DNA of 22,481 nt from Baffinella frigidus (GCA_026770585.1 MU646534.1:306877-329357), one strand, 5' to 3'; positions 1 through 7,733 are shown, counted from the first letter of the stretch. Program-made: numbers and translations. The notes: generated by a model from the letters alone, not told the origin.

Positions 1-262
1 GCTGCCGCCCCTAGATCCTGAATTCTAACCCCTGAACTTTAAACCCTGAACCCTGAACCCTGAACCCCGAACCCGAACTCTAAACCCCAAACGGGGTGCC
101 GCTGCTCCGTGTGAACGCGGGACGCTGCTGACCCAACCCTGCTCCTGAACTGTTTTTTGACACCGTGTTTATGTCCGTTGTGCCACCCTCATTTTGCATC
201 GTTTCATCGTTTTGAACCCTGCTCCAGTTTTGAACGCGTTGCAACCCCCCGGTTCTTTCCAG

Positions 263-394
263 GTATGCGCGGAGACGGTGCTGCGGAGGATCAAAGAGAG
301 GCTCTTTCAGAGGCGCCCATGGGCCCCAGGCTCGCACTCGATCACCGTATCGTACGCATGGCGGGACTCGTTGGAGGCCGCTGCGCTTCGCCAG
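263..394 (+). CDS. Exon: N-terminal part of a TIR domain
   Basis: This 44-codon segment is open in phase 0, between the acceptor ttctttccag and the donor cgccag/gtgcgc. It has a basic helical stretch (VLRRIKERLFQRR) followed by SITVSYAWRDSLEAA. The SYAWRDS motif matches the first beta strand and box 1 of TIR domains (typically F[VI]SYSxxD). TIR domains act in NAD-cleaving or adaptor signalling, commonly in immunity; that role is family knowledge, not shown here. Two shortened copies of the exon end lie downstream at 501-551 and 662-718. The end phase fits the exon at 1245. The ORF could be extended upstream to an ATG at 194, but the pyrimidine tract and AG at 262 favour a spliced start. Confidence 0.65.
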
Positions 395-500
395 GTGCGC
401 TGACACCCTAAACCATGAACCCTAACCGCGTAACCCGCAATGCAAAATCCGATATGAAGTCATATCGGAATGCGAAATCCGATATAGAGCCCCTGGACCC

Positions 501-718
501 CCGGCTCGCACTCGCTCACCGTATCGTACGCGTGGCGGGACGCTACGTCAGGTCCCCCACACCCCACACGAAATCTGATATTTCGCGAAATTCGATTCTT
601 GGATAGGATAATCGTCCAACCACCTGCGTTTGTACGGGCTCGTCGAAGGGATATGGGTAGGTCGATCACCGTATCGTACGCGTGGCGTGACTCGTTGGAG
701 GCTGTGGCGCTACGCCAG
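501..718 (+). repeat. Two partial echo copies of the 263-394 exon
   Basis: Positions 501-551 repeat the stretch from the ggctcgcactcg motif to the donor, with an internal deletion. Positions 662-718 repeat gatcaccgtatcgtacg through ctacgccag/gtccc almost intact. Both keep a cag/gt donor. Linked intron text is also repeated: caatgcaaaatccgatat near 438 and 468, and the ccacctgcgt..ggctcgtcg segment near 621 and 758. The copies lack an obvious acceptor, so I read them as degenerate duplicates rather than used exons. Confidence 0.75.
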
Positions 719-806
719 GTCCCCGCCAAATCTCACGTGACATTCGGATTAACTTCATGCGATCACCTGCGTTGATCTGAGCTCGTCAAACTTCTACTTG
801 TGGGTC

Positions 807-1384
807 ATTCACGAAATCTCTTTGTAGTCCGCTATTTGGTTCGTGATCCCCAAACGGCATGTTCCCGCAAGCGATTCCAGACGCCGCGGTGCAAACCCTT
901 GACCCTCGCAAGCTGGTGGGTCTCTTCGAGTGCGCGCGCCTATCTCCCCTATGGATTGCCTACCATATTTTCTTAACGAGTTATCCACGTGCGGGTTATT
1001 CACTTTGTTGTCTGCTATGTGGTGAGTGATCCAAACACGGCATGCTCCCGCAGGCGATTCCAGACGGCGCAGTGCAAAGCTTGGACCCACATAAGTTGGT
1101 GGGGCTGCTGGAGTGCGCGCGCCTATCTACCCTATCGATGACATACCGCAGGGTCTTACAAGTTATCCAAATGCGGGATATTCACGAAATCCCTTTGAAG
1201 TCCGCTATGTGGTTCGTGATCCCAAACACGGCATGTTCCCGCAGGCGATTCCAGACGGCGCGGTGCAAAGCCTTGACCCAAGGAAGCTGGCGGGGCTGCT
1301 GGAGTGCGCGCGCCCCGGAATGGGGGGGGAGGCACGGGGGGTATGGGTCGATGTGGACAACGCTGGCCAGATCGCGAAAAAGGG
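807..1384 (+). repeat. Three tandem copies of an exon-plus-intron unit (~182-191 bp)
   Basis: Units begin at attcac at 807, 998 and 1180. Each contains the run tccgctatgtggttcgtgatcc, then catgttcccgcag, then the start of the exon (gcgattccagacggcg) and the cgcgcgcc end. Copies 1 and 2 diverge after ctggagtgcgcgcgcc into intron-like text ending in tatccacgtgcgggttattcac or its variant. Only copy 3 continues into the longer open exon. The unit therefore carries an acceptor and the 5' half of the exon. Confidence 0.85.
1245..1384 (+). CDS. Exon: central TIR segment (VWVDVD)
   Basis: The segment lies between the acceptor gttcccgcag and a donor ggg/gtacgc. It reads 46 codons plus two bases in the phase supplied by the 263-394 exon. 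It encodes AIPDGAVQSLDPRKLAGLL, then a Gly-rich turn, then GVWVDVDNAGQIAKKG. Short hydrophobic-Trp-hydrophobic-Asp-Val followed by an Asp and Gly is typical of TIR domains after helix A ('vWlDv..l.pG'). The end phase of 2 fits the exon at 2669, which supplies the base that completes Gly. Two truncated copies of its first part precede it. An unspliced reading upstream (FEVRYVVRDPKHG) is also open, so use of the AG at 1244 is inferred. Confidence 0.65.
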
Positions 1385-1682
1385 GTACGCTCACCTTCAC
1401 CCTCCAAGTGCCAGAAGCCGCAGGGTACGTCCACCTTTTGGCTTCCATTATTAGCGACTGCGTGATGTTGCGCCGTTGACCTTGCTAGTCAGGGGTGGGG
1501 TGTGCAAAAATTCGAAGTTCCGATGGGGGGTGGAGGTTCCTGGCCCTGCTCTCGAGGCGACGATTCCGCACGCAGAGGGCGTGGTGCGTTCAACTGCTGT
1601 ATCAACTTAAGGTGTAACTCAATCTGTGCGTGCGTACCCCTTAAGTGGCGAGGCGGTCAAAACTGACCGCCAAGAGATCCTA

Positions 1683-1722
1683 GGCAGGTCCTAGGGCCCT
1701 GCGGTAGGGCGTACGAGCCTAC
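1683..1722 (+). repeat. Dispersed 40-bp element, copy 1
   Basis: This sequence starts ggcaggtcctag and ends gtacgagcctac. It matches the reverse complement of 18437-18476 at 36 of 40 positions. It includes the core CGGTAGGGCGTA. Shorter relatives with CCTACCGTAGGG or its complement occur near 5331, 14380, 19458 and 19818. The function is unknown. Confidence 0.7.
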
Positions 1723-2040
1723 TCACTACTGAAGGGATATGCGTCCACTATGCTATCATGTATACAATTACCAAGTCATTTGGGGTAACGGCACGGCCCT
1801 GAGCGTGCTCCGTGTGGCAGGCTTGCTGGCGCTGTGGACGCTGCCATCGCTTCCAGGTCCGCCCCGTCATTTTTGAATCGATTTGGGTGGTTTGAATTTG
1901 TTTGAGTTTGGGTTGAGTTGGCGGTGCACCCCATGTGAGACGATCTTGCAAGGAACGTGGCCAGCTTCTGCTTTGATTCATTTCGTCCGCTTGTTTTTGT
2001 GTGTGTAGGCACGCGCCATGTCCATGCAAGGGTTTTGGGT

Positions 2041-2137
2041 GTTGGGTGCAGAGTGCAGGGTGTAGGGTGTAGGGTGTAGGGTGTAGGGTGTAGGGTGCAA
2101 GGTGCGGTGTAGGGTGTAGGATGTAGGGTACCAGGAA
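2041..2137 (+). repeat. Interstitial telomere-like array, G-strand (TGTAGGG)n
   Basis: Runs of tgtaggg with variants (tgcaggg, tgcaagg, tgcggtg) lie in the middle of the long intron between 1384 and 2669. This is a one-base variant of the TTTAGGG telomere unit. Confidence 0.85.
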
Positions 2138-2181
2138 CGCTAATCCCATGCGTAACGCCCCTGAATACCCACTCTCTGCAG

Positions 2182-2765
2182 CACCGGGGAGGTTGTCTTT
2201 GTGACTGATGGGCACGCTGCCTCCCCCCGCTACCTCCCCAAAGCCGCCCTTGCTAGCCACCTGGAGGTTTCTGTGTGCCGAGTCGTGTCCAGAATACTAC
2301 CAAGCACGTCCGAGCCGTGCCCAGACTACGACCCGTAACGCTAATTCTTTGCGTGATGGTAACGCTAACCCTGTATGCGTGACGCCAACTCTATGCGTGA
2401 CGGCCATAGCAGTAACGCTGACGCTATGCGTGGCGGTTCTGGCACTGCGGCGACGCGGTGGTGGTGTTCGTGTCTCACGAATACGCATCCTCCCCCCGCT
2501 GCCTCCTTGAGACCAAAGCCGCGCTTGCTAGTCACCTCGAGGTTTCTGTGCGCCGAGTCGTGTCCAGAAGGTTACCACGCACCCTGTGTGCCGAGCCGTG
2601 CCCAGACTACTACGAACCACGGCCAGTACTGTTAGCTAACTCTTTGCTTGGCGGTACTCGCACTGCAGCGACGCGGTGGTGGTGTTCGTGTCAGACGAAT
2701 ACGCATCCTCCCCCCGCTGCCTCCTCGAGACCAAGGCCGCGCTCGCGTCCCCCTCCGCCCCCCCC
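2182..2765 (+). repeat. Three copies of the TIR alpha-B exon region
   Basis: Copy 1 (2182-2301) starts after ctctctgcag and reads VVFVTDGHAASPRYLPK. Copy 2 (2451-2577) has cactgcgg in place of the acceptor cactgcag, so its AG is lost, but it still reads VVVFVSHEYASSPRCLLE and stays open further. Copy 3 (2669-2765) has the intact acceptor. The copies share downstream text (gaggtttctgtg, cgccgagtcgtgtcc, gccgagccgtgcccagactac). Between copies are short tandem motifs of the type ctatgcgtgacg (about 2336-2440). Confidence 0.85.
2669..2765 (+). CDS. Exon: TIR beta-D/alpha-D segment
   Basis: The segment lies between the acceptor cactgcag and the donor ccccc/gtacgt. The first base completes the Gly of the 1245-1384 exon and 32 codons follow. 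The peptide contains VVVFVSDEYASSPRCLLE followed by TKAALAS. This is the hallmark of TIR box 2/3, where a hydrophobic strand leads to S.xYxxSxxCLxE and an alpha helix. The Cys-Leu-x-Glu is present; the usual Trp before Cys is Arg here. In catalytic TIRs this Glu lies near the NADase site, but activity cannot be judged from this exon alone. It ends in phase 0, matching the IIVVIL exon start. Confidence 0.7.
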
Positions 2766-3085
2766 GTACGTCCTCCCATCCCTCTCTCTCTACACTACCC
2801 CCCCCCCTCCCCCCATACACAGTTCTACCGCTCACCTCCTAGCTGCGCACTGGCCGTTACATGTTTAGGGTTTGGGGTGCCCTCCGCCCCGCCCGTACGT
2901 CCTGTCATCTCGCATATTCCTCTACGGTGTTGCTCTTGAGTCTTGCGTTGCGTGATCCAATAGTCTATGCACCTGATGACGGACCCACTACACGCTCTGC
3001 ACCCCTCCTCTGCACACCTGCAGTGCTACCGCGCACCTTCTAGCCGCGTACTAGCCATCGCAGCTTGTGGTTTTAGGGTGTAGGG
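2747..3085 (+). repeat. Tandem intron duplication after the TIR exon
   Basis: The stretch ccctccgcc..cgtacgtcct..cat, followed by acagttctaccgc..cacctcctagctgcgcactggccgt, at 2751-2870 is repeated with changes at 2879-3060 (ccctccgccccgcccgtacg; cagtgctaccgcgcaccttctagccgcgtactagcc). Each copy ends next to a telomere-like motif (tttagggtttggggtg; ttttagggtgtaggg). No coding is seen. Confidence 0.7.
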
Positions 3086-3219
3086 TTGGGCAGTTGACGT
3101 CTCTTCCTGCTGCGTCCCTGTTCAGTGGTCCTGAACCCTGCACCCTGACCCGTGAACGCTCACTCTTCAACCCCCAACCTTCTATCCTAGTGATGTTACC
3201 TCCCATCCACCCCAAGCAG

Positions 3220-3348
3220 ATCATCGCCGTGATCCTCCCGTCTGCCCCCCGGCACCATCTCAACACTGCACCCTGTACCCTACACCCTGACCCCAGGAAA
3301 CTCACCCCTGACCACCAAACCCCTTGCAGATCATCGTCGTGATCCTCG
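3220..3348 (+). CDS. Candidate TIR beta-E exon, two alternative copies
   Basis: After ccaagcag at 3219 and after ccccttgcag at 3329 the same start occurs: atcatcgccgtgatcctc and atcatcgtcgtgatcctc. In phase 0, as left by the 2669-2765 exon, these read IIAVILPSAP and IIVVIL. Both resemble the fifth strand of TIR domains (typically IIPVL). The second copy has an early donor ctcg/gtgctc at 3349, giving a 19-base exon. The first has no good donor before gtaccc near 3275. Neither choice gives phase agreement with the exon at 4604, so the real end, or an intervening exon, is not resolved. Confidence 0.4.
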
Positions 3349-3700
3349 GTGCTCGCCGCCACTCAAGCCACACAGCCACATCCTCCTCCGTCTCCAGGGG
3401 CGCTCTGGGCGCTGGGGCGGGCCGCGGCGGGGCCGTACGGGGGATGGGGGCGGGGCGGGGTGGGGCGGTAGGGGGGTTGAGACGGGACGCGGGGGTGAAT
3501 GTGAATGCGGGGGTGGAGGGGTGGGAGAATTCAGAGGTCTCTCTCCCGCCTGGGTCCGATCGCGCACGCTAAACCATCCGGACATGTTCAGAGTCCGATG
3601 AATGCTCTGCTAGCGGGAATATTTTACTACAGACAGCCGCATCTAAACTGTAAACTTCAAGATAGAGGAATGTGGCGTGGATCGTCCGATACGGTGGTTG

Positions 3701-3770
3701 CCACCGCCGGTACCGGCTTCGTTTCAACCGGCTTCGTTTCCGCCGGTACCGGCTTCGTTTCAAATGTAAG
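3701..3770 (+). repeat. Short tandem repeat, ggtaccggcttcgtttca
   Basis: The unit, or its shortened form accggcttcgtttc, occurs three times in 3711-3762. A diverged form (taccgggttcgttttaaattcaagtttctt) recurs at 4037 and again near 4532, each time about 70 bases before a copy of the 4604 exon. It therefore belongs to the repeated intron unit of that exon. It stays open (TGFVS repeats), but I do not read it as an exon. Confidence 0.6.
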
Positions 3771-3944
3771 TTTCGTTTGCCGTCACAGGTTCAATGACGC
3801 CGGTTGAGTGCGGACCTCTAGGCGAGGTCCACTTCGTAGCCATATGTAGCCATAGATTAGCCAACCAGGAGTGATTCCCTGTCTCGTTTTTAGATGGGAG
3901 AGCTGACGCGCAGCTGTCCACGCGTGGAACCCACCTCTGAGATA

Positions 3945-4022
3945 GCAAAAATTAAGCATCTTTCCATAAAAATTAAGCATCTTTCCAAGCATCTTTCGCA
4001 AAATTAAGCATCTTTCCACATG
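3945..4022 (+). repeat. Minisatellite (aaattaagcatctttcc) x4
   Basis: Four imperfect copies of aaattaagcatctttcc, one shortened to aagcatctttcg, lie in the intron before the 4604 exon. No coding is seen. Confidence 0.8.
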
Positions 4023-4169
4023 AGTTCCGGTGGCTGCGTACCGGGTTCGTTTTAAATTCAAGTTTCTTCATACGGCGCAGTGTCAAGAAAGCCGTGTCTC
4101 TCTTCGCAGATCGGAGAGTCTACGTTTGCAGATGGCTGAATGAAGCCGTTTTTTTTTTTGCAGATTTCG

Positions 4170-4354
4170 TTAGAAAAGGCCGCAGTTTCTGGACCCTTGT
4201 TTGACCATCAATTGATGGTCTAAGGGGACCTTAGACCATCAACTTGATGGTCAAAAATTCGCAAAGGGGTTTTAAAAATCTGGAGTTTTAGAATTTGTAC
4301 CAGGAATTGACTTTTGGACTTAATCAAGGGGCCAGAAACTGGGGCCTTTTCTAA
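4170..4354. mobile_element. MITE-like inverted-repeat element (~185 bp)
   Basis: The terminal arms are 30 bp: ttagaaaaggccgcagtttc..cccttg at 4170-4199, and its reverse complement at 4325-4354 with about two mismatches. The interior holds a second nested palindrome: gaccatcaattgatggtc (perfect, 18 bp), then taagg..cctta, then gaccatcaacttgatggtc. Flanks gcagatt and gtagatt look like a target duplication of the splice-acceptor/exon start (cag/attgg) that it interrupts. There is no coding capacity, so it would be non-autonomous. Confidence 0.75.
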
Positions 4355-4603
4355 GTAGATTGGAGAGCTGACGCGCTCCTGTCCGCGCGTGGACCTACGC
4401 GGCGTCAACCTGTACCGATTTTGGTCACACGTAACTTGTGTTTGTGTGGTTCAAATGAAACTTTCTGGGCCAGGTTTCCAACAGCAAATTTGCTGTTTCC
4501 GCAGATCGGCGATCTGACGCGTTTCTGTCCTCTACCGGGTTTGTTTTGAATTCAAGTTTCTTCTGCCGTGGCAGGGTCAATAAAGCCGTGTGTCTGTTCG
4601 CAG

Positions 4604-4743
4604 ATTGGAGAGCTGACGCGCTCCTGTCCGCGCGTGGACCTACGCGGCGTCAACCCCGACCACGTCCCGCCCGGCGGCACCCTCATCGACCCGCTTCAGC
4701 CCTACGAGCGAATCGCGCGTACGATCCGCCACGCGGTTGAAAA
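4604..4743 (+). CDS. Exon: C-terminal TIR segment and following helix
   Basis: The acceptor is ctgttcgcag and the donor gaaaa/gtatgc. It reads 46 codons plus two bases. The peptide begins IGELTRSCPRVDLRGVNP and ends DPLQPYERIARTIRHAVEK. The PRVDLRG piece fits the last strand region of TIR domains (often '..yiDlR'). The rest is a linker and an amphipathic helix. Phase 2 at its end fits the exon at 5188. It is the longest of at least six copies in the region, and the only one open over its full length. A donor at cacgcg/gttgaa (4734) is an alternative, matching the donor position of the downstream copy. Confidence 0.65.
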
Positions 4744-4811
4744 GTATGCATTTCCTCCCAAACCACGAACGCTCAAATTGGAGGTGGTTGTTTCGAGACC
4801 CCTTATTCGAA

Positions 4812-4874
4812 GGAGGCACCCTCATCGACCCTCTTCAGCCCTACCAGCGAATCGTTTGCACGATTCGCCAAGCG
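4812..4874 (+). repeat. Echo copy of the 3' half of the 4604 exon
   Basis: The copy runs from ggaggcaccctcatcgaccc through gccaagcg/gtctac and reads GGTLIDPLQPYQRIV. It repeats the 3' half of the preceding exon with about ten changes, and keeps a GT at the end. It has no acceptor in the right place. Confidence 0.75.
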
Positions 4875-5009
4875 GTCTACCTGCGAGCCCCCGACACTCG
4901 AAACGAAACCCAAACTTCTAAGCCCTGAACCCTAAACCCCAAACCATGCACCTTTGCCGTGACTCAACCATGAAACATTCTCCGTTTACCGTGACCAGTA
5001 AGTAGAACA

Positions 5010-5238
5010 CCTAGCAGGGCGGTGGGGGTAGCGCGCCGGCGAACACACCAAGCTTCTCTCTCCAACTGCTCTGCAAGACTCAACCCTGAACCATTCTCCG
5101 TGGCCCTAAACCTTGAACCCTGAACCCTGCGCCCTGAACCCTAAACCCTCGTAATCCTAAACACCAATCCCTCGGAACACCCTGCAGGGCGGTGGGGGTG
5201 GCACGCCGGCGGAGAGACCAGGCTGCTCGCGTCACAAG
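5010..5238 (+). repeat. Two copies of the small basic exon with upstream intron
   Basis: acacctagcagggcggtgg at 5009 repeats acaccctgcagggcggtgg at 5178. The upstream motifs cattctccgtttaccgtg and cattctccgtggccc are also shared. The first copy diverges after gcgccggcg and has no donor. Confidence 0.75.
5188..5238 (+). CDS. Exon: short Arg-rich linker
   Basis: The acceptor is accctgcag and the donor tcacaag/gtaaac, the best donor in this part of the window. The first base completes the Lys codon left open by the 4604 exon. It then reads AVGVARRRRDQAARVT, and two bases carry into the next exon. Both phases fit (5188 from 4743; 5238 to 6229). No domain is recognisable; the RRRR cluster could be a nuclear-localisation or binding patch, which is speculation. 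Confidence 0.6.
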
Positions 5239-5286
5239 GTAAACCCTCAACCTGACTCCAACCCAAAACCCTACAATCCAAAACCA

Positions 5287-5350
5287 GCCGATTGTATGAC
5301 CTACGGGTCGTTGCCGATTGTATGACCTACGGGTCGCCCTACGGTAGGAG
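5287..5350 (+). repeat. 24-bp direct repeat and CCTACGGTAGG motif
   Basis: gccgattgtatgacctac followed by gggtcg occurs at 5287-5310 and 5313-5336. It is followed by ccctacggtagg, the core of the dispersed element at 1683 and 18437. From here to 5560 there are only further short repeats (tttttgtaccggcttg / tttttgtaccgccttg) and no coding that I can support. Confidence 0.75.
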
Positions 5351-5544
5351 GTGGCTAGCAAATTCTTGTGGGTGTGGCCTATGTATGGTAGATGGACGGC
5401 TTATTTGGACGTGACGGTAGTAACTTTTTGTACCGGCTTGTACCTTTTTGTACCGCCTTGTTACAGCCCGGTACTACTTTCGGGACGTGACAGCAGTACA
5501 AGGACACCCTTGGAACGGGTCCGTTTTTGGAGCCATTGGCCCTA

Positions 5545-6228
5545 CACTCCAAACTCTGAACTCTAAACCCTAATCTCTGAACCCTAAACAATGAACCCTG
5601 AACCCAAAACACTGAGCCCTTCACCCTTCAACCACCGCCCTCCACCCTCCACCCTCCACCCTCCAGCCTCAACCCTCAACCCTCAACCCCAAACCCCAAA
5701 CCCCAACCCCCAAACCCCAAACCCCAAACACCAAACCCCACACCAGACTCAGGGTACTGGAGGTGGCAGACAAGAGGCTGACCCGCCTGCTGATCCCAAA
5801 CCCCAAACCCCAACCCCAAACCCCAACCCCCAACCCCAAACCCCAAACCCCAACCCCCAACCCCAAACCCCAAACCCCAAACCCCAACCCCCAAACCCCA
5901 AACTCCCAAAACTACACACCAAACCAGGCCGAGGGTGCGGGATGAGGCTGTCAAGCGACTGACCTGCCTTCTGACCCCACACCCCAAAACCCAAACACCA
6001 AACCCTCAACCCTCAACCCTGACCCAGGCCGAGGGTGCGGGAGGGGGCAGACGAGAGGCTGGCGCGCCTGCAGACCCTAATCTCCACACCCCAAACCCCC
6101 ATACCCCAAACCCCAAACACTACACCCCAAACCAGCCCGAGGGTGCGGGAGGGGACAGACGAGAGGCTATCTTGCCTGCAGACCCTAATTTCCACCCCCA
6201 ATATTTCAAACACTCAACCCCAAACCAG
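5545..6228 (+). repeat. Telomere-like (CCCCAAA/CCCTAAA) intron with four echo exons
   Basis: The intron is built of ccccaaa, caacccc and ccctcaa units. Inside lie degenerate copies of the 6229 exon at about 5749-5796, 5928-5976, 6028-6078 and 6136-6188. Their reading frames give VADKRLTRLL, DEAVKRLTCLL, VREGADERLARLQ and VREGTDERLSCLQ. Copies two to four follow a cag acceptor; copy one lacks it. Confidence 0.85.
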
Positions 6229-6314
6229 GCCGAGGGTGCGGGAGGGGGCAGACGAGAGGCTGGCGCGCCTGCAGACCCTCGATCGCGTGGCGAGGCGCGG
6301 GATATGGCGCACAG
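6229..6314 (+). CDS. Exon: charged helix (VREGADERLARLQ)
   Basis: The acceptor is caaaccag and the donor cgcacag/gtatgg. The first base completes the Arg left open at 5238. It reads PRVREGADERLARLQ, then TLDRVARRGIWRT, and ends in phase 1, which fits the exon at 6585. The sequence is an amphipathic charged helix without a recognisable family. It is the most complete of six copies; 5749-6188 lie upstream and a diverged copy lies at 6466-6530. Confidence 0.65.
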
Positions 6315-6465
6315 GTATGGATTTGTAGGTATTCCTGGCACACATCCACACGGTGGCGCAGGATGTGGAGGTCAGGGTTTGTAGATTTCGTTGTTCTTAT
6401 TCCCCGATGTTGTTTTTATTCCTCGATCCCCCGACCCCCCCATCGCTCGATTTCCCGATCCGAAA

Positions 6466-6530
6466 GGACGAGATGATGGCGCGCCTGCAGACGCTCGATC
6501 ACGTGACTAGACGAAGGATATGGCGCACAG
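6466..6530 (+). CDS. Alternative or decaying copy of the 6229 exon
   Basis: It reads DEMMARLQTLDHVTRRRIWRT and shares the donor gcgcacag/gta with 6229-6314, ending in the same phase. Its only nearby AG (gatccgaaag) would enter in phase 0, which does not match the 5188 exon. It could be an alternative exon used with a different partner, or a relic. It is kept here because the frame is open and the donor is intact. Confidence 0.35.
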
Positions 6531-6584
6531 GTAGTGTTTGATTGAATGATTCCTGGTAAACATATCCTCGATTTGTGGACGCAG

Positions 6585-6675
6585 ATTCCTTGGAAATCGG
6601 CCAACGTTTGCTGCAACCGCTCTACCACCACCAGGGGCATGTGTTTGTTGGTGCCGCTCACGCCTACTGTTGTTG
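6585..6675 (+). CDS. Exon: LEIGQRLLQPLYHHQ segment
   Basis: The acceptor is tggacgcag and the strong donor ttg/gtgaga. Entering in phase 1 from 6314 gives Asp, then SLEIGQRLLQPLYHHQGHV, then FVGAAHAYCC. Exit is phase 2 at 6675. The next good exon (6725) needs phase 1, which an inner donor at 6671 (tgtt/gttggt) would supply, so the exact 3' end is uncertain. No domain recognised. Confidence 0.6.
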
Positions 6676-6724
6676 GTGAGAGCCCCCCCTCCCCGGAGCT
6701 GACTTAACATGCCCCCCCGCGCAG

Positions 6725-6855
6725 TGGTGCTGAAGCGGACAGTGGAACCGAACCTCCGGGAAACCGCATCGCGGGGTGACCTTCGTGTGCGGGTGGGGGA
6801 GGAGTGCACGTTGTTGCGCTTCGAGCAGACTGCACGGGTCATCAAGTCGTATAAG
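6725..6855 (+). CDS. Exon: basic segment before the SH3-like module
   Basis: The acceptor is ccccgcgcag and the donor tataag/gtccgt. With two leading bases the frame reads VLKRTVEPNLRET, then ASRGDLRVRVGEECTLLRF and EQTARVIKSYK, ending in phase 0, which fits 7367. The DLRVRVGEECTLL pattern of alternating residues suggests beta strands and might be part of the SH3-like fold, but this is inference. An in-frame ATG at 6709 would allow a start without splicing, which I consider less likely. Confidence 0.6.
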
Positions 6856-6861
6856 GTCCGT

Positions 6862-7340
6862 CTCACGGCCTCATATACGTCTCCATTGGCTCTATATATG
6901 AAGTTTATATTGAATGCCCATAAATCTCTGTATAAATCTATGTATACGGCTCTATACACGTACACAAGCCCACCTCGGGGTTTGTGATTCACAGCCGTTG
7001 ATGCTGGTGGGGGTCGGGGCTCCTGCAATTCCATTTCGGAAGACCATCCACTTTAACCGTCTGTACACCCCAAACCCTACACCCTGAACCCTAAACCCTC
7101 AACCCTAACCCATAAACCCTCAATTCTTTGGTGGGAATTGATGCCTGGGAGCCTCAGATGTCTGAGGCCTTGCTGAGGAGAACTTCAACCAACCCTCAAC
7201 CCTCAATCCTCCACTCTACACCCTACACCCTACACCCTACACCCTGCACCCTACACCCTACACCCTACACCCTACACCCTGAACGCCAAACCCTACATCC
7301 TCAACCCTAAACCATACACCCTAAACCCCAAGCACTACCC
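6862..7340 (+). repeat. Intron with AT-rich stretch and telomere-like (CCCTACA)n
   Basis: 6866-6962 is AT-rich with repeated tctatata / tctatgta words. 7066-7120 and 7185-7340 hold ccctaca, ccctaaa, ccctcaa and ccctgca heptamers, ending just before the acceptor at 7366. No coding is supported. Confidence 0.7.
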
Positions 7341-7366
7341 CCTCAACACTTCCCCCCCGCAAGCAG

Positions 7367-7416
7367 GTGCCCGAGAGCCGGCAAGCAACAGCGATCCCGC
7401 TATCCGAGGGCGACAG
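7367..7416 (+). CDS. Exon: first part of an SH3-like domain
   Basis: The acceptor is gcaagcag and the donor cgacag/gtactg. Sixteen codons plus two bases read VPESRQATAIPLSEGDR, with the Arg completed by the next exon. Hydrophobic-Leu-Ser-x-Gly-Asp is the RT-loop/diverging-turn signature of SH3 domains ('eLsl.eGD.i.V'). Start and end phases agree with 6855 and 7734. Confidence 0.7.
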
Positions 7417-7420
7417 GTAC

Positions 7421-7685
7421 TGCCGAACGCCAACGTTAGAAGAGGAGCCTATTTGGACGCGACTCTGGCACAATTTTTATTATTATCTATTTTTGAAAAA
7501 AAATACGATTATTATTTTTAGTGGGTTGTAAAGCCATCTATTGTATATTTTGCACCACGTCGCATCCACATAAGTCAGCACGGTACACAAAGATCATTAT
7601 TTTCAATCGGCTGTAAAGCCGTCTATCGCGTACTTTGCGCCACGTCGCATCCAAACAAGTCATCTACTAACGTTAGCGTTCTGCC
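7421..7685. mobile_element. MITE-like element with terminal inverted repeats (~265 bp)
   Basis: The left end tgccgaacgccaacgttag is inverted at the right end ctaacgttagcgttctgcc. Homology runs inward about 50 bases (tatttggacgcgac.ctggcaca versus tgcgccacgtcgcatccaaac). The interior holds a direct repeat of about 70 bases: gtaaagccatctattgtata..cacgtcgcatccacataagtca at 7530-7582, and its copy at 7610-7661. It starts four bases after the donor at 7416 and ends next to ccctaaaccctaaaccc. No ORF is present. Confidence 0.75.
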
Positions 7686-7733
7686 CCTAAACCCTAAACC
7701 CTAAAGCGCTCCAAAACAACCCTGTCTCGGCAG

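Larger units (their letters stand above)
3894..4531 (+). repeat. Four partial echo copies of the 4604 exon
   Basis: Truncated copies of the exon start follow an AG at 3894 (atgggagagctgacgcg), 4110 (atcggagagtctacg), 4359 (attggagagctgacgcg, reaching ggcgtcaacc) and 4505 (atcggcgatctgacgcg). Each falls out of exon homology after 20-55 bases, into intron-like text. The third is separated from its natural acceptor by the inverted-repeat element at 4170-4354. Confidence 0.8.

Noticed and set aside
415-606. Short ATG-started frame between echo copies
   Set aside because: It spans two repeat units and a degraded exon copy, with no consistent splice phase.
4546-4740. Alternative frame of the 4604 exon (Arg/Pro-rich)
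   Set aside because: Less protein-like than the IGELTRSCPRVDLRG frame and not kept in the echo copies.
5591-5962. Long Pro/Asn/Gln frame on + and Gly/Val/Trp frames on -
   Set aside because: They are translations of CCCCAAA repeats; composition explains the lack of stops.
5749-6314. CRISPR-like array
   Set aside because: Repeats are diverged exon copies with AG/GT signals; spacers are telomere-like repeats, and the genome is eukaryotic.
6993-7064. Possible exon PLMLVGVGAPAIPFRK after ttcacag
   Set aside because: Open and protein-like, but its exit phase (2) does not fit the SH3 exon at 7367, while 6855 joins directly in phase.
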